A stretch of 60,139 nt of DNA. Source: Aestuariivita sp. (GTDB lineage Bacteria > Pseudomonadota > Alphaproteobacteria > Rhodobacterales > Rhodobacteraceae). The notes under the pieces are model-generated. The model was not told where the DNA came from. It did no database searches and saw only the letters and a program-made list of their open reading frames with translations. The stretch is taken from positions 1 through 60,139 of the forward strand of contig JAPORU010000060.1 in the NCBI GenBank assembly GCA_026710045.1. Direction: 5' to 3'. The translations under genes were made by a program, and so were the position numbers. Shown piece after piece: positions 30,310-41,105 of the stretch (position 1 is the stretch's first letter; each line of letters starts with the position of its first letter).

Positions 30310-30507
30310 ATGTATAAAACCATCCATCAAACTTCGAACACGGTCGATATCCGTCATACATATGGCGTCGTACCCTTGCAATTACAACGATAGAGCATCA
30401 ACCCAAACCACGAACGATATTCCTGTACGATCCCCGCCTTCGGGTTAATAACGGTCAGCGCATTCAACAAAGGCAGGACAAAGCATCAAGCTGACGCACC
30501 ATTGTCG

Positions 30508-30675
30508 CTATTTGATTTTTCCTTCCTTGTATTCCACATGCTTACGCACCACCGGATCATATTTGCGAACCACCATTTTCTCGGTCATGGTCCGCGCGTT
30601 TTTCTTGGTCACATAAAAATGGCCAGTACCCGCCGTCGAATTCAGACGAATCTTGATTGTTGTTGGCTTGGCCAT
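30508..30675 (-). CDS. rpmG: 50S ribosomal protein L33
   Basis: A 55-aa basic ribosomal protein that begins [20 protein letters not shown] and ends [14 protein letters not shown], the L33 pattern. The zinc-binding CXXC pairs are absent, so this is the zinc-independent form. ATG at 30675 is preceded by GGAG with 8 bases spacing. It stands alone, with the bidirectional terminator about 200 bases downstream. Confidence 0.97.
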   Translation of the reverse strand: MAKPTTIKIRLNSTAGTGHFYVTKKNARTMTEKMVVRKYDPVVRKHVEYKEGKIK

Positions 30676-30817
30676 GACTACATCTCCAAAAATAGACGGA
30701 ACATTCTTAAAAAATCCAGCGCGTAATATGTACTGAACATCCGTAAGCTGTCAACCCTAATTAAAAACGTCACTCATCATCTCACCTCGCCCAAAAGACT
30801 GCATCCCATCGCATTCT

Positions 30818-31220
30818 TGTCGCTGTGCGGACGACCTATAAGCCGGATTCTGTTCCCGCTTCATTGCGGTTGATGACCATTCCTCTGGACCATGCAATTA
30901 CTCACAGGCCTCAAGCTGTCGACCCGACCCCACTCAGCCGAAGCCGCCTAATGATTGCGTTCAATCAATTGAACCATCATATGGGGGTCCTATTTGACAT
31001 TGCTCCCGGTGGGGCTTGCCGTGCCACCCTTGTTACCAAAAGTGCGGTGGGCTCTTACTCCACCATTTCACCCTTACTCTCAATCCGAGCGGTTTTTTTT
31101 CTGTGGCGCTTTCCGTCGGGTTCCCCCGCCCGGGAATTACCCGGCACCGTTGCTTCGGGGAGTCCGGACTTTCCTCGAAGATCCCTCTCCGCGGTCATCC
31201 AGCCTTCCGCACAATCGACA
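30818..31220 (-). ncRNA. rnpB: RNase P RNA (class A)
   Basis: The RNA catalyses 5' maturation of tRNA precursors. On the minus strand the conserved GAGGAAAGTCCGGAC (plus 31162-31176) lies near the 5' end and ACAGAATCCGGCTTATAG (plus 30838-30855) near the 3' end. The terminal P1 helix TGTGCGGA/TCCGCACA closes the molecule, with GTCG/CGAC extending it. Length is about 400 bases. Ends are placed by the P1 helix and may be off by a few bases. Confidence 0.95.
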
Positions 31221-31553
31221 GCTAGCAAAATCATCATACCACGTCAATAAGTCAATCAATCACATCCTGTACGACCAATTAAGAAACCGCCTGAAACGGT
31301 GTTTTCGGACAAACATGGGCCACGGTCGATCCGGTTGATGAACCAAACGCTCCCTATGGCAGATGTTCCGGGAGACACAAGAGTGCCACGCCGTTCGGCC
31401 TACTTTCACTTGCCGGCCTTATCGAACGACAATTTCCTGATAACGTTCACTGGATCCACTGATCATCGTCCGTTATCATGACGCTGTATGTCTACCGACG
31501 TCGGGTGCACCCAATTGTCTTCATCGGACCCGAGAAACAGACAGTTCCAGAGT
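31217..31553. other. Gap between rnpB and the amidase gene
   Basis: About 330 bases contain no gene or RNA I can support. The part next to rnpB should hold the rnpB promoter (minus strand). No terminator-like hairpin with a T-tract is seen behind the amidase gene. Confidence 0.4.
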
Positions 31554-32261
31554 TCAAACGCAATCTAGGTCCTGTCCGAGCGCATAGAGAATCATCCGAT
31601 CCACTTTGTCAGCCGGACCTTCAATATGCATGCGATGTCGCAACCGGAAGGCTTTTAACAAAACCTCGTGACGTGCAACGGCCGTATATCCCGCACGTTG
31701 GAGCAAGACCTGAAGATCAATATCGTTAGGAGCCTCCTGGCTGCAAGATGGTGCGGCCGATAATCCTTGGCGCGCTAAACGGTCCCAATCAAATCGACCC
31801 CCTGGATCCCATTTTCGACCAGGCGCCACATCAGAATGCCCGATCACCGCCTGCGGAGGCAGATTCCACCGGTCCAATATATCCTTCAGCAACGTCTCCA
31901 AGACAACAATTTGCGGCTCACAGAACGGCGACTGTCCATCATTGTCGAGCTCAATACCGATTGAGACGGAATTCACATCCTCCCAACCACACCAAGAACC
32001 ACTTCCGGCATGCCAGGCACGCGACTCCTCACTCACAAGTTGCCAGACACCACCGACCCGCGAAATCACATAATGAGCCGAAACCTTTGCCGTTGGATCA
32101 CAAAGTCGTTCCAATGCCGCTTCTACACTTCGCATCGCCGTATAGTGAATCACAATGAACAATGGTTCAAGACCATCTCGGCGAACCCCGAAATTGGGGG
32201 ATGGATACCAGATTGGACGTATCAGCGCTGCACCGCAACTCGAAACGGTGTTGGATCCCAT
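31554..32261 (-). CDS. N-acetylmuramoyl-L-alanine amidase, AmpD/AmiD-like
   Basis: This zinc amidase cleaves the bond between muramic acid and the stem peptide in murein or murein fragments. The 235-aa protein shows the Amidase_2 zinc ligands in FIVIHYTA near residue 40 and HSDVAPGRKWDPGGRF near residue 140, plus SAHYVISRVGGVWQLV. A C-terminal helical region of about 70 residues resembles a peptidoglycan-binding module. No clear signal peptide is visible, which favours cytosolic recycling. Its start (ATG 32261; GTG 32267 also possible) lies inside the end of the upstream lipoprotein gene by about 40 bases. Confidence 0.9.
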   Translation of the reverse strand: MGSNTVSSCGAALIRPIWYPSPNFGVRRDGLEPLFIVIHYTAMRSVEAALERLCDPTAKVSAHYVISRVGGVWQLVSEESRAWHAGSGSWCGWEDVNSVSIGIELDNDGQSPFCEPQIVVLETLLKDILDRWNLPPQAVIGHSDVAPGRKWDPGGRFDWDRLARQGLSAAPSCSQEAPNDIDLQVLLQRAGYTAVARHEVLLKAFRLRHRMHIEGPADKVDRMILYALGQDLDCV

Positions 32262-33028
32262 GAACACGCAAATCCATCTCCATCTGGGTCCAGACCCAAT
32301 CGGTCAATTTTAGGCCCTCCACGCTCCATGAAAGCGAACTGAGCTTGGTCCGGTGATGAGTAAGTTGAACAGTAACGATCCGCGCGATCCGTCAACGAAC
32401 CGACAAGACGTTTATACACGCGACTGCCCACCGGATTTTGCGTTGATATAGCGAATTCAACAATATTGATGGAACGCTCATCTCCACGGTCCGGCACTTC
32501 AACCGGGCTTATCTGTTGATATTGCGAACGGATCTTCTCGAGTCTTTGAGCATCACTTTGAATCGTCTCCCGTTCCGATACAACTTCAAAGTCATTTTCA
32601 TTGGAAATACTCGGATGTACGATCATTTTGGGCGGTGGATTTGACGGGCTGGCCTGCACCGGCACCTCGCCCGAATTCTTTTCAGCTTCCTGACGCAGTC
32701 TGACCTCACGTTGTTCGACTTCGGTTGGATCGGAACCCGAATCAGGCAACTCGGTAGTTGCATCTTCACTGTCCGATTTACTTTCGTCGATCAATCGTCT
32801 GAGTTCACCGGGTGAGTCCAGAAACGATTCGGAAGATGTCACCGACACACCATCGGTCTGGGTTTGTGCCGTTCGTTCGTCTCCCACAGACATCGTCTCC
32901 GGAATCGCATTTTCACTTGACACAATTTGTTGCTCACACCCTCCTAGTAGCAAAGGCGCCATGAACACACAACACAGTCCCAGAACACGATTGCCCTGAC
33001 AAAACATGTTGACTTTTCTTACCACCAT
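32222..33028 (-). CDS. Lipoprotein with C-terminal excalibur domain
   Basis: A 268-aa predicted lipoprotein: hydrophobic stretch and lipobox LLLGGC near residue 30, a long acidic, low-complexity linker rich in Ser, Glu and Asp (about residues 35-175), then an excalibur calcium-binding domain with [20 protein letters not shown] near the end. The DPDGDGFAC core is the hallmark; such domains occur in surface nucleases and cell-wall proteins, but no nuclease domain is present. The ATG at 33028 overlaps the gatA stop; ATG at 33007 is an alternative. The gene overlaps the amidase start, so a shared envelope role is plausible but inferred. Confidence 0.8.
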   Translation of the reverse strand: MVVRKVNMFCQGNRVLGLCCVFMAPLLLGGCEQQIVSSENAIPETMSVGDERTAQTQTDGVSVTSSESFLDSPGELRRLIDESKSDSEDATTELPDSGSDPTEVEQREVRLRQEAEKNSGEVPVQASPSNPPPKMIVHPSISNENDFEVVSERETIQSDAQRLEKIRSQYQQISPVEVPDRGDERSINIVEFAISTQNPVGSRVYKRLVGSLTDRADRYCSTYSSPDQAQFAFMERGGPKIDRLGLDPDGDGFACSWDPTPFRVAVQR

Positions 33029-34506
33029 TTGGTCGGCTTTTCACGATAATCGATCGATTTTTCAAGGGTGTACGCAATATTCAAGAGCTCGCCTTCCTCC
33101 CAGGGTTGACCAATCAATTGCAGACCAAGAGGCAGACTCTGCCTATTCAAACCTGCTGGTATCGAAATTCCCGGCAACCCTGCCAGGTTCACTGTCACCG
33201 TAAATATGTCATTCAAATACATTTCGACAGGATCCGTATTCGATAACTCACCAAGATCAAAAGCTGCCGAAGGTGTGGCCGGTGTAAGAATTGCGTCTAC
33301 ACCTTGAGCAAAGACATCCGTAAAATCCCGTTGAATAAGCGATCGGACTTTCCGGGCATGATTGTAATGGGCTTCGTAGAAACCTGACGACAGCACGTAA
33401 GTCCCGATCATTATCCGCCGCTTCACCTCTGGACCAAATCCTTCCGCGCGTGTTTTCTCATACAGATCAACAATCCCATCCCCCGCGCTCAACCTTGCTC
33501 GATGTCCGTAACGAATACCATCATAACGCGCAAGATTGGACGACGCTTCCGCTGGCGCAATAACATAATAAACCGGTAGAGCATAACGCGTGTGAGGTAA
33601 GGAAATATCAACAATCTTTGCGCCCGCTCCTTTCAGCATGTCTTGACCTTGCTTCCAAAGCGACTCAATGTCATCGGCCAATCCCTCAACTTTGTATTCT
33701 CTCGGAATTCCAATCGTCTTTCCCCGAATATGACCTGTCAGCGCTGCCTCAAAATTGGGCACAGAACAGTTCGCAGAAGTTGAATCTTTCGGATCATACC
33801 CACTCATGGCTTCCAGCATAATCGCCGCATCCCGTACCGACTTCGTCATTGGACCCGCTTGATCAAGGGACGAGGCAAATGCAATAATCCCCCATCGTGA
33901 ACATCGCCCGTAAGTCGGTTTAATTCCTGTGATTCCTGTCAAGGAAGCCGGTTGCCGAATGGACCCTCCTGTATCCGTGCCAGTGGCGGCCAAACAAAGA
34001 TCCGCAGCCACCGCGGAAGCCGACCCGCCCGACGATCCGCCCGGCGTAAGTGGACTATCATCCGTTGCTCGTCTCCAAGGGTTAATTGCATTACCATAGC
34101 ACGATGTTTCATTTGAAGAACCCATGGCAAACTCATCCATATTGAGCTTACCTAACATCACCGCTCCCACATCACGAAGCTTCTTTGTGACGGTAGATTC
34201 ATATTCAGGCTTAAAGCCCTGCAAAATCCGACTGGCTGCCTGAGTCGCCACACCTTGCGTACAATAGAGATCCTTGATCCCTATTGGTAAACCGCACATT
34301 GACGGAGTCTCGTTCCTTGATAAACGCTTATCAGCGGCACGTGCACGTTCAACCGCAAGTTCAGCAGTATTATGTACGAACGCGTTGAGATCGGCTGCTG
34401 CATCAATAGCCTCGAGACAAGCCATGGTTATCTCAAGAGATGTAAACTGTTTTTTTCGTAGAGCGTCCCTAGCCTCAGACAACGTTAATTCATTCAAATG
34501 GGCCAC
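33019..34506 (-). CDS. gatA: Asp-tRNA(Asn)/Glu-tRNA(Gln) amidotransferase subunit A
   Basis: GatA releases ammonia from glutamine for transamidation of misacylated Glu-tRNA(Gln) or Asp-tRNA(Asn). The 495-aa protein has the amidase signature: catalytic lysine in LPIGIKDLY, and [17 protein letters not shown] near residue 155 with [13 protein letters not shown] place the start at the GTG at 34506, four bases past the gatC stop, giving [15 protein letters not shown]; the open frame runs on into gatC. gatB is not adjacent, which is common. Confidence 0.95.
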   Translation of the reverse strand: MAHLNELTLSEARDALRKKQFTSLEITMACLEAIDAAADLNAFVHNTAELAVERARAADKRLSRNETPSMCGLPIGIKDLYCTQGVATQAASRILQGFKPEYESTVTKKLRDVGAVMLGKLNMDEFAMGSSNETSCYGNAINPWRRATDDSPLTPGGSSGGSASAVAADLCLAATGTDTGGSIRQPASLTGITGIKPTYGRCSRWGIIAFASSLDQAGPMTKSVRDAAIMLEAMSGYDPKDSTSANCSVPNFEAALTGHIRGKTIGIPREYKVEGLADDIESLWKQGQDMLKGAGAKIVDISLPHTRYALPVYYVIAPAEASSNLARYDGIRYGHRARLSAGDGIVDLYEKTRAEGFGPEVKRRIMIGTYVLSSGFYEAHYNHARKVRSLIQRDFTDVFAQGVDAILTPATPSAAFDLGELSNTDPVEMYLNDIFTVTVNLAGLPGISIPAGLNRQSLPLGLQLIGQPWEEGELLNIAYTLEKSIDYREKPTKWW

Positions 34507-34510
34507 AAAC

Positions 34511-34798
34511 CTACTCCACCACCTTCGGAACGGCATAGAAGCCCTCCCGTACATCTGGTGCATTTGACAAAACGTTTTGTTGCTGACCTCCATCAATCAC
34601 AGCATCATCACGCAATGTCATGTCCATCGGAGTAACGGACACCATTGGCTCAACATCCGTAACATCAACTTCGCTGAGTTGCTCAATAAAGCCCAAAATA
34701 GCGTTAAACTCGCTCACCAGGTCAGCAAGATCCTCGTCTTCCACTCTAATGCGAACAAGTTTTGCTACATTCCGGGCAATGTGCACATCAATTGACAT
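34511..34798 (-). CDS. gatC: Asp-tRNA(Asn)/Glu-tRNA(Gln) amidotransferase subunit C
   Basis: A 95-aa helper subunit that holds GatA and GatB together. The pattern [20 protein letters not shown] at the N-terminus, [21 protein letters not shown] in the middle and the [10 protein letters not shown] segment are typical of GatC. ATG at 34798 is preceded by GAGGTG with 6 bases spacing. It forms an operon with gatA. Confidence 0.95.
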   Translation of the reverse strand: MSIDVHIARNVAKLVRIRVEDEDLADLVSEFNAILGFIEQLSEVDVTDVEPMVSVTPMDMTLRDDAVIDGGQQQNVLSNAPDVREGFYAVPKVVE

Positions 34799-35207
34799 AT
34801 ACGCACCTCATAATGTCTAGCGAGGACAAATAGCGATAACGTCATGTATCTTCAATAACCGTTATCAGACCTCTAACAATTGCCGGAAATCCGACCACGT
34901 GACGATGATTCATCATACGAACACAACGCCTTTGAAAAATATCGTTTCCAGAATTACAGCCATGATTAAAGATCACCGTGTTTGACTCCTCTAAATGCGC
35001 GTAGGGTCTATCACGGTATCACCTAATAAAATTCACGATTTTTTCTTACCGATAAAACACTTGCATATGACTCACGGATAACGATGCGCTCCTTTATTAC
35101 CCTGATTTCTTAAAATAATATCCACCAACAACGCTTATTTTCCGTTTCAACTTCAATGCCTCTCCATACCGAAATCAGCCGGCTATAATCGCGATTCTGC
35201 GGACGTA
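34799..35207. other. Gap between gatC and tadA
   Basis: About 400 bases with no supported gene or RNA. It lies upstream of gatC and downstream of tadA, both on the minus strand, so the gatCA promoter should be here. No T-tract hairpin is apparent. Confidence 0.4.
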
Positions 35208-35672
35208 TCACGAAAGGTAATCTTTCCGCATTTGCGTAAAAAAATCTTTAAGCATTGCCATGGACTCCTCCTCCCCAATTCCACCATAGACTTCTGGAAC
35301 ATGGTGGCACTGCCCGTGCATGAACACCTTCGCTCCGTGTTCTACACCACCAGATTTTGCGTCCAATGCCGCAAAATATAATCGAGAAATACGGGCGGCA
35401 GAAATAGCTGCTGCACACATTGCACATGGCTCAAGCGTGACATATAGGTCGTGATCCGGCAGTCTTTCCGACCCAAGTTGGCGACATCTTTCTCTTATTA
35501 CCAATATTTCGGCATGGGCCGTCGGATCATTCAACTCCCGAGTTCTGTTTCCAGACATCGCCACAACGTCATCACTCCGGTTCACAAGAACAGCTCCCAC
35601 TGGAACTTCACCACTCTGTCCGGCTATCCGTGCCATTTTAAGCGCCTGAGTCATATGAGACTTAAACATCAT
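35208..35672 (-). CDS. tadA: tRNA-specific adenosine deaminase
   Basis: TadA converts A34 to inosine in tRNA-Arg(ACG), allowing wobble decoding. The 154-aa protein has the cytidine-deaminase zinc site: HAE (H53, catalytic E55) and PCAMC (C83, C86). TAHAEILVIRERC and LEPCAMCAAAI surround them. It is divergent from rluB with about 60 bases between starts, an arrangement seen in many proteobacteria. Confidence 0.95.
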   Translation of the reverse strand: MMFKSHMTQALKMARIAGQSGEVPVGAVLVNRSDDVVAMSGNRTRELNDPTAHAEILVIRERCRQLGSERLPDHDLYVTLEPCAMCAAAISAARISRLYFAALDAKSGGVEHGAKVFMHGQCHHVPEVYGGIGEEESMAMLKDFFTQMRKDYLS

Positions 35673-35733
35673 TCGTTTGATCCATTTCCATCACTAACAT
35701 TCCTGTCAGAAACCACAGACAAATTTCCAAACC

Positions 35734-36486
35734 ATGACTGGTCAATCTCATACAGGCAACCGCATTGCAAAAGCTCTGTCACGATCGGGAGTTGCATCTC
35801 GACGTGAAGCAGAACGGATGATTAGAGAAGGTCGTATCACAATAAACGGACAGAAAATCAACAACCCTGCAATAAATGTGACCGATCACGATCACGTATC
35901 CGTAGACGGCCAACCCATGCGCAACCCAGAACCTTCGCGCCTGTGGCTCTACTATAAACCCGTTGGTCTCGTCACTTCCGAAAAAGATGAAAAAGGCCGT
36001 CCGACCGTCTTTGAAAATCTGCCGGAATCACTGCCCAGAGTAGTGTCTGTTGGAAGATTGGATATCAATTCCGAGGGACTCCTCTTGCTTACAAATGATG
36101 GCGGCTTGAAGCGTCGACTGGAATTGCCAACGACAGGATGGCTTAGGAAATATCGTGTCCGAATAAACGGAACCCCCAAAGACACGGATCTGGAACCGCT
36201 TCGCTGTGGAAGAACGGTCAACAATGAACAATTCCGGCCAATGCAAATCGCAATTGATAAACAGCAAAGAGCGAATGCCTGGCTGACGATCGGACTAAGA
36301 GAGGGCAAGAATCGCGAAATTCGTCGTGCAATGGAAAGTCTTGATTTCAAAGTAAATCGATTGATCCGTATTTCCTTCGGTCCATTCCAACTCAAGCAGC
36401 TCAAGCCCGGAGATGTTGAAGAGATACGCTCACGGGTCTTACACGACCAACTTGGATCAACGGCTATAGGCAAACACCGAAACTAA
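35734..36486 (+). CDS. rluB: 23S rRNA pseudouridine synthase, RluB type
   Basis: This enzyme makes pseudouridine in 23S rRNA (position 2605 in E. coli). The 250-aa protein has an N-terminal S4 RNA-binding domain (RIAKALSRSGVASRREAERM) and the RsuA/RluB catalytic motif GRLDINSEGLLLLTNDGGL with the catalytic aspartate at D110. Its C-terminal GKNREIRRAMESL segment is typical. RluB versus RluE or RsuA is decided by overall similarity and the tadA neighbourhood, so the subfamily is likely rather than certain. Confidence 0.9.
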   Translation: MTGQSHTGNRIAKALSRSGVASRREAERMIREGRITINGQKINNPAINVTDHDHVSVDGQPMRNPEPSRLWLYYKPVGLVTSEKDEKGRPTVFENLPESLPRVVSVGRLDINSEGLLLLTNDGGLKRRLELPTTGWLRKYRVRINGTPKDTDLEPLRCGRTVNNEQFRPMQIAIDKQQRANAWLTIGLREGKNREIRRAMESLDFKVNRLIRISFGPFQLKQLKPGDVEEIRSRVLHDQLGSTAIGKHRN

Positions 36487-36615
36487 ACTCGAACATTCCA
36501 AAAGGGAGTGTTCGTAACGCAAGAGCTAAAATCTCGTGTTTTCCTTTGGACGCCTTGAAGTGGATAGTCCCACTTGGTTAAACTGTTGTTCAATAATCAT
36601 GGATACAAGCGATAT

Positions 36616-37446
36616 ATGTTGGACATCTATCCAAATGCGCCACCACCAAGCCATGTTCGAGCACGGGGTGAAGTCACAATCTCATGCCGATCCAACGGCC
36701 TCACGACAACCTTAAACAAATTGCGGCAGGCAGGCTCGCTGAAATGTTTCTTTCCAAAAACATGTAGAAATGAACTACAGGCGGTTCTATTAAACTCTGC
36801 TGGCGGCTTAACGGGTGGCGATCAATTAATCATCTCCGCACGGGTTGAACCGCAGGCACAACTAACAATTACGTCACAAGCTGCAGAAAGAATTTATCGA
36901 ACGCTTGATAATCACGAAAGTCTTATCCGAACAGAATTGCATGTATCCAACAACGCGCACCTCAACTGGGTGCCGCAAGAGACTATTTTGTTTGAGGGGT
37001 GCGCTCTCAGGAGATCACTCACAGTCACACTCGAAGAAACATCCAGCTTAATCATCATCGAACCAATTGTCTTTGGCCGAAGAGAGATGGGTGAAACCCT
37101 GACGTCAATTTCTTTGAATGACCGCATCGAAATCTATCGCTCAGGGCAACCAATCTTCATTGATGTTATCCAAATGTTCGGCGATGCCGAAGAAGAACTT
37201 GACAAACCAAGTGTTGCCAATGGAGCACGCACCGTCACATCCGTGACCTACATCGCATCCGACGCAGAGGCCCATCTCGCCGGAATACGCCAGCTCTTGC
37301 CTCAAGAGGCTGGCGCTAGTCTTTTTCATTCGGATACTCTAGTGATGCGGTTGATCGCCAAAGACAGCAATGACATGCGGAAATGGTTGATCCCCATACT
37401 TGATCGCTTAACTCAAAAAGGTTTACCGAAATGTTGGAGCCTGTAG
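36616..37446 (+). CDS. ureD: Urease accessory protein UreD
   Basis: UreD is the scaffold that binds apo-urease and recruits UreF and UreG for nickel insertion. The product is about 276 aa; [23 protein letters not shown] and the [12 protein letters not shown] segments are typical. The frame opens with a TTG at 36574, but the ATG at 36616 fits the family length better. The stop is one base ahead of the ureA ATG (TAG-T-ATG), so it heads the operon ureDABCEFG. Confidence 0.94.
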   Translation: MLDIYPNAPPPSHVRARGEVTISCRSNGLTTTLNKLRQAGSLKCFFPKTCRNELQAVLLNSAGGLTGGDQLIISARVEPQAQLTITSQAAERIYRTLDNHESLIRTELHVSNNAHLNWVPQETILFEGCALRRSLTVTLEETSSLIIIEPIVFGRREMGETLTSISLNDRIEIYRSGQPIFIDVIQMFGDAEEELDKPSVANGARTVTSVTYIASDAEAHLAGIRQLLPQEAGASLFHSDTLVMRLIAKDSNDMRKWLIPILDRLTQKGLPKCWSL

Positions 37447-37447
37447 T

Positions 37448-37750
37448 ATGAATCTTACTCCACGGGAAAAAGACAAATTGCTCATCGCAATGGCGGCCCA
37501 GATCGCACGAAGACGCTTGGAACGCGGAGTCAAGCTTAATCACCCCGAAGCAATTGCGCTGATCACAGATGCCGTGATCGAAGGAGCGCGCGATGGCCGC
37601 TCGGTTGCTGATATGATGGAAACGGGGGCCGAAATAATCACGCGCAAACATTGCATGGAAGGTGTTGCCGAAATGATAACGGAAATTCAGGTCGAGGCCA
37701 CCTTCCCCGATGGCACCAAATTAGTAACTGTTCACAATCCAATTCGATAG
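37448..37750 (+). CDS. ureA: Urease gamma subunit
   Basis: A 100-aa structural subunit of urease. [20 protein letters not shown] at the N-terminus, [17 protein letters not shown] and [18 protein letters not shown] at the end match UreA almost throughout. It is translated directly after ureD, and ureB follows after 160 bases. Confidence 0.98.
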   Translation: MNLTPREKDKLLIAMAAQIARRRLERGVKLNHPEAIALITDAVIEGARDGRSVADMMETGAEIITRKHCMEGVAEMITEIQVEATFPDGTKLVTVHNPIR

Positions 37751-37909
37751 ATTTCTGTTGATCGATCGCCAGCACGTCCTACCTTCCCAACCGATTCACC
37801 AATTTTTTGCTTTATACAGCATTTTTTAAGGCCAAAACCATCTTTGATGATTGACGTACATCGCCAACCGCTACACCAGTATTCACACACCAAGACGAGG
37901 AGATCATAC

Positions 37910-38215
37910 ATGATTCCCGGAGAAGTTATCACGGGTCCAGATGACATCATTCTTAATTCGGATCGAACGGCGGTAAAGATCATGGTCGCCAATAAAGGAG
38001 ACCGACCGATCCAGGTGGGATCGCACTACCATTTCGGCGAAGCAAACGCAGCTCTCGAGTTTGACCGTGATACAGCCAGAGGAATGCGACTCAATATCGC
38101 CTCTGGAACTGCCGTGCGATTTGAACCGGGACAACGTCGAGAAGTACAACTCATTCCAATCGCAGGCTCACGCACCATATACGGATTTAATCAACGAATT
38201 ATGGGGAAACTCTAG
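37910..38215 (+). CDS. ureB: Urease beta subunit
   Basis: A 101-aa structural subunit. [15 protein letters not shown] begins the protein, [18 protein letters not shown] lies near residue 40, and [20 protein letters not shown] follows. The frame opens 22 codons earlier, but the ATG at 37910 is preceded by GAGGAG and gives the family N-terminus. About 95 bases separate it from ureC. Confidence 0.97.
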   Translation: MIPGEVITGPDDIILNSDRTAVKIMVANKGDRPIQVGSHYHFGEANAALEFDRDTARGMRLNIASGTAVRFEPGQRREVQLIPIAGSRTIYGFNQRIMGKL

Positions 38216-38310
38216 GACGCATCTATCCACGTTACGTCACAGCCCCTTCCAAGATGCGTATGTCTGCAGACCTCGTTTTAAGCGTCCAATAAGATGGAAA
38301 AGGAAATTTA

Positions 38311-40020
38311 ATGCCCACGAAACTGACGCGATCCGACTATGCAGCGATGTACGGCCCGACCGTTGGCGACAAAGTACGCCTCGCCGATACGGATCTCGTC
38401 ATTGAAGTGGAACACGACCACACGTACTATGGTGAAGAAGTCAAGTTCGGCGGAGGAAAAGTCATCCGCGATGGAATGGGACAATCCCAGGTCACCAACG
38501 CTGATGGTGCCATGGATACCATTATCACCAATGCACTCATTGTTGATCACACCGGTATATTCAAGGCCGATATCGGAATAAAGGACGGTCGCATCGCAAG
38601 CATTGGCAAAGCTGGAAACCCCGACACACAACCCCAAATCAACATCGTTATTGGACCTGGCACAGAAGCTATTGCCGGTGAGGGGAAAATCTTAACCACC
38701 GGCGGAATAGATAGCCACATACATTTTATCTGTCCACAGCAGATAGAAGATGCTCTTCACGCCGGATTGACAACAATGCTGGGAGGAGGAACAGGCCCAG
38801 CTCACGGAACCCTCGCAACAACCTGCACACCCGGTCCTTGGCACATCGGACGTATGTTGCAAGCCGCAGACGCATTTCCAATGAATTTGGCTTTCGCAGG
38901 AAAAGGAAATGCATCCCGTCCGGCAGCCTTAGAAGAACAGGTTGCAGCCGGCGCATGTGCACTCAAATTGCATGAGGATTGGGGAACCACTCCCGGAGCA
39001 ATCGATTGCTGTTTATCCGTTGCCGACTCAATGGATGTTCAGGTCATGATACATACCGACACACTGAACGAAAGTGGCTTTGTTGAAAACACTATCCAGG
39101 CCATGAGAGAACGCACAATCCATGCTTTTCATACGGAGGGTGCCGGCGGGGGACACGCTCCCGATATCATAAAGATCTGTGGCGAGGACTACGTGCTGCC
39201 ATCCTCTACGAATCCAACACGACCCTTTACGATCAACACCGTTGAGGAACATCTCGACATGCTCATGGTTTGCCATCACCTCGATAAGTCCATTCCGGAA
39301 GACGTTGCCTTCGCCGAAAGCCGCATTCGACGAGAAACAATCGCAGCCGAAGATATTCTTCATGATATGGGCGCATTTTCAATCATTGCATCAGACAGTC
39401 AGGCAATGGGCCGTGTCGGTGAAGTGATCATTCGAACGTGGCAGACTGCTGACAAGATGAAGAAACAACGAGGCTCTCTTAAAGACGAAACCGGTGATAA
39501 TGACAACTATCGCGTACGTCGCTATATTGCCAAATATACGATCAATCCCGCCATTGCTCATGGACTATCTCATGAAATCGGCTCAATCGAAGTGGGCAAA
39601 CGTGCAGACCTGGTGTTGTGGAATCCGGCCTTCTTTGGCGTCAAACCGGACATGGTCTTGATTGGAGGAAGTATTGCAATGGCTCAGATGGGAGATCCAA
39701 ATGCATCGATTCCAACTCCACAACCCGTTTATTCCCGACCCATGTTTGGAGCCTATGGACGAAGTGTCGAACAATCCTCTGTTACTTTTGTAAGCAAAGC
39801 AGCCCAGAACAACGACATTGCAGCCCGGCTCGGGTTGGCAAAAACAACCTTGGCCGTATCAAACACACGAAATATTACCAAAAAAGACCTCTGTCTTAAC
39901 GATGCAACCCCGGAGATGGAGGTTCATCCAGAAACGTACGAGGTACGAGCCAATGGAGAATTGCTCATTTGCGAACCCGCCGAAGAACTTCCACTCGCTC
40001 AGCGCTATTTCATGTTTTGA
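38311..40020 (+). CDS. ureC: Urease alpha (catalytic) subunit
   Basis: UreC hydrolyses urea to ammonia and carbamate with two nickel ions. The 569-aa protein keeps all known active-site residues: H136 and H138 in [14 protein letters not shown], the carbamylated lysine K219 and H221 in LKLHEDWG, and the flap residues C321, H322 and H323 in [13 protein letters not shown]. The C-terminus [13 protein letters not shown] is typical. No residue is missing, so activity is expected if nickel is supplied; no nickel transporter is in the operon. Confidence 0.98.
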   Translation: MPTKLTRSDYAAMYGPTVGDKVRLADTDLVIEVEHDHTYYGEEVKFGGGKVIRDGMGQSQVTNADGAMDTIITNALIVDHTGIFKADIGIKDGRIASIGKAGNPDTQPQINIVIGPGTEAIAGEGKILTTGGIDSHIHFICPQQIEDALHAGLTTMLGGGTGPAHGTLATTCTPGPWHIGRMLQAADAFPMNLAFAGKGNASRPAALEEQVAAGACALKLHEDWGTTPGAIDCCLSVADSMDVQVMIHTDTLNESGFVENTIQAMRERTIHAFHTEGAGGGHAPDIIKICGEDYVLPSSTNPTRPFTINTVEEHLDMLMVCHHLDKSIPEDVAFAESRIRRETIAAEDILHDMGAFSIIASDSQAMGRVGEVIIRTWQTADKMKKQRGSLKDETGDNDNYRVRRYIAKYTINPAIAHGLSHEIGSIEVGKRADLVLWNPAFFGVKPDMVLIGGSIAMAQMGDPNASIPTPQPVYSRPMFGAYGRSVEQSSVTFVSKAAQNNDIAARLGLAKTTLAVSNTRNITKKDLCLNDATPEMEVHPETYEVRANGELLICEPAEELPLAQRYFMF

Positions 40021-40030
40021 GAGCGTGAAT

Positions 40031-40471
40031 ATGGACCTCCCCGTTTGTCGAGAAATTACGAACGCCTGCCCAACTTCTGACGACACGGTCGTTCTAGATT
40101 ATGAGGCTCGGTTTCTACGGCGAAAGATCTTGACCTGCGAGAGCGGATTCCGATTTATGGTCGATTTTGCAAAAACGACGTCCGTCTATCAGGACCAAAC
40201 CTTTGTGCTTGAGGACGAACGCAAAATTGGCATCATTCCAGCCAAAGAGGAACTGTTGCAAATTACCGGGGAATTGGCAAAATTTGCTTGGCATATCGGT
40301 AATCGTCATGCGCCGTGTCAAATTGAAAGACACCGGCTTTTGATCCAAAAAAACCACGTCATCAAGGGAATGCTCGACGGGTTGGGCGCATCGGTTACAT
40401 CGGTCAACGAGCCATTTGAACCGGAACGTGGCGCCTATGGTCTCGGTCGAGCACACGGTCATGCACACTGA
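40031..40471 (+). CDS. ureE: Urease accessory protein UreE
   Basis: UreE is a nickel metallochaperone. The 146-aa protein shows the peptide-binding N-domain (DYEARFLRRKILTCESGF) and the metal-binding domain AWHIGNRHAPCQIE with the key histidine. The tail is short (GRAHGHAH) with only three histidines, unlike the long His-rich tail of Klebsiella UreE, so nickel storage is limited. The frame opens far upstream inside ureC, but the ATG at 40031 is 10 bases past the ureC stop. Its end overlaps ureF. Confidence 0.93.
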   Translation: MDLPVCREITNACPTSDDTVVLDYEARFLRRKILTCESGFRFMVDFAKTTSVYQDQTFVLEDERKIGIIPAKEELLQITGELAKFAWHIGNRHAPCQIERHRLLIQKNHVIKGMLDGLGASVTSVNEPFEPERGAYGLGRAHGHAH

Positions 40472-41105
40472 ATCGGCAATCTTAACGCTTGCACAATGGT
40501 TGTCGCCCAATTTTCCGGTCGGTTCCTTTGCCTACAGTCATGGATTGGAACATGCTGCGAATCAGGATCGGATCAATGATGCGGCAAGTCTCGAAACATG
40601 GTTGGCCGACATCTTGCTCTTAGGTTCCGGTCGTGCAGATGCCTTATTTCTTGCCGCATCGTATCAGACTCCTTCCCTTCAAGGATTAAAGAAAATTGAC
40701 ATGATCGCTCGGGCATTCTCCGCATCGTCCGAACGACTCCATGAGACAGCGGCCCAGGGCGAGGCACTCTGCACAGCACTCACAATCTGGGACATTCACG
40801 TAGAGGATCTCATTTACCCAGTCGCACTTGGTTATGCCGCCGCACGTCAAGGCTTTCCGTTACGACTAACCCAGGCACTCTATCTTCAAGCTTTTCTCGG
40901 AAGTCTTGTCGCCGCCGGTCAGCGATTGCTCCCAATTGGTCAAAAATCCGGAACACGCATACTGAAACAACTGGCACCGCTGTGCCAAGAAGTGGCTGAA
41001 GAAACGCACAGCGGTGACCTCTCAAACCTAAGCTCAACAACCTTCTTAAGTGACATTTCCTCCATGAAACATGAACACCAAACTTTCAGGATATTTCGCA
41101 CATGA
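40461..41105 (+). CDS. ureF: Urease accessory protein UreF
   Basis: UreF links UreD to the GTPase UreG and acts as a fidelity checkpoint in nickel insertion. The 214-aa helical protein has [20 protein letters not shown] near the N-terminus, the family signature. The ATG at 40461 overlaps the ureE stop by 11 bases and its own end overlaps the ureG ATG in ATGA. Confidence 0.94.
   Translation: MHTESAILTLAQWLSPNFPVGSFAYSHGLEHAANQDRINDAASLETWLADILLLGSGRADALFLAASYQTPSLQGLKKIDMIARAFSASSERLHETAAQGEALCTALTIWDIHVEDLIYPVALGYAAARQGFPLRLTQALYLQAFLGSLVAAGQRLLPIGQKSGTRILKQLAPLCQEVAEETHSGDLSNLSSTTFLSDISSMKHEHQTFRIFRT

Noticed and set aside
30825..31338. Protein frames over the rnpB region
   Set aside because: The sequence matches conserved RNase P RNA elements, so these are not coding.
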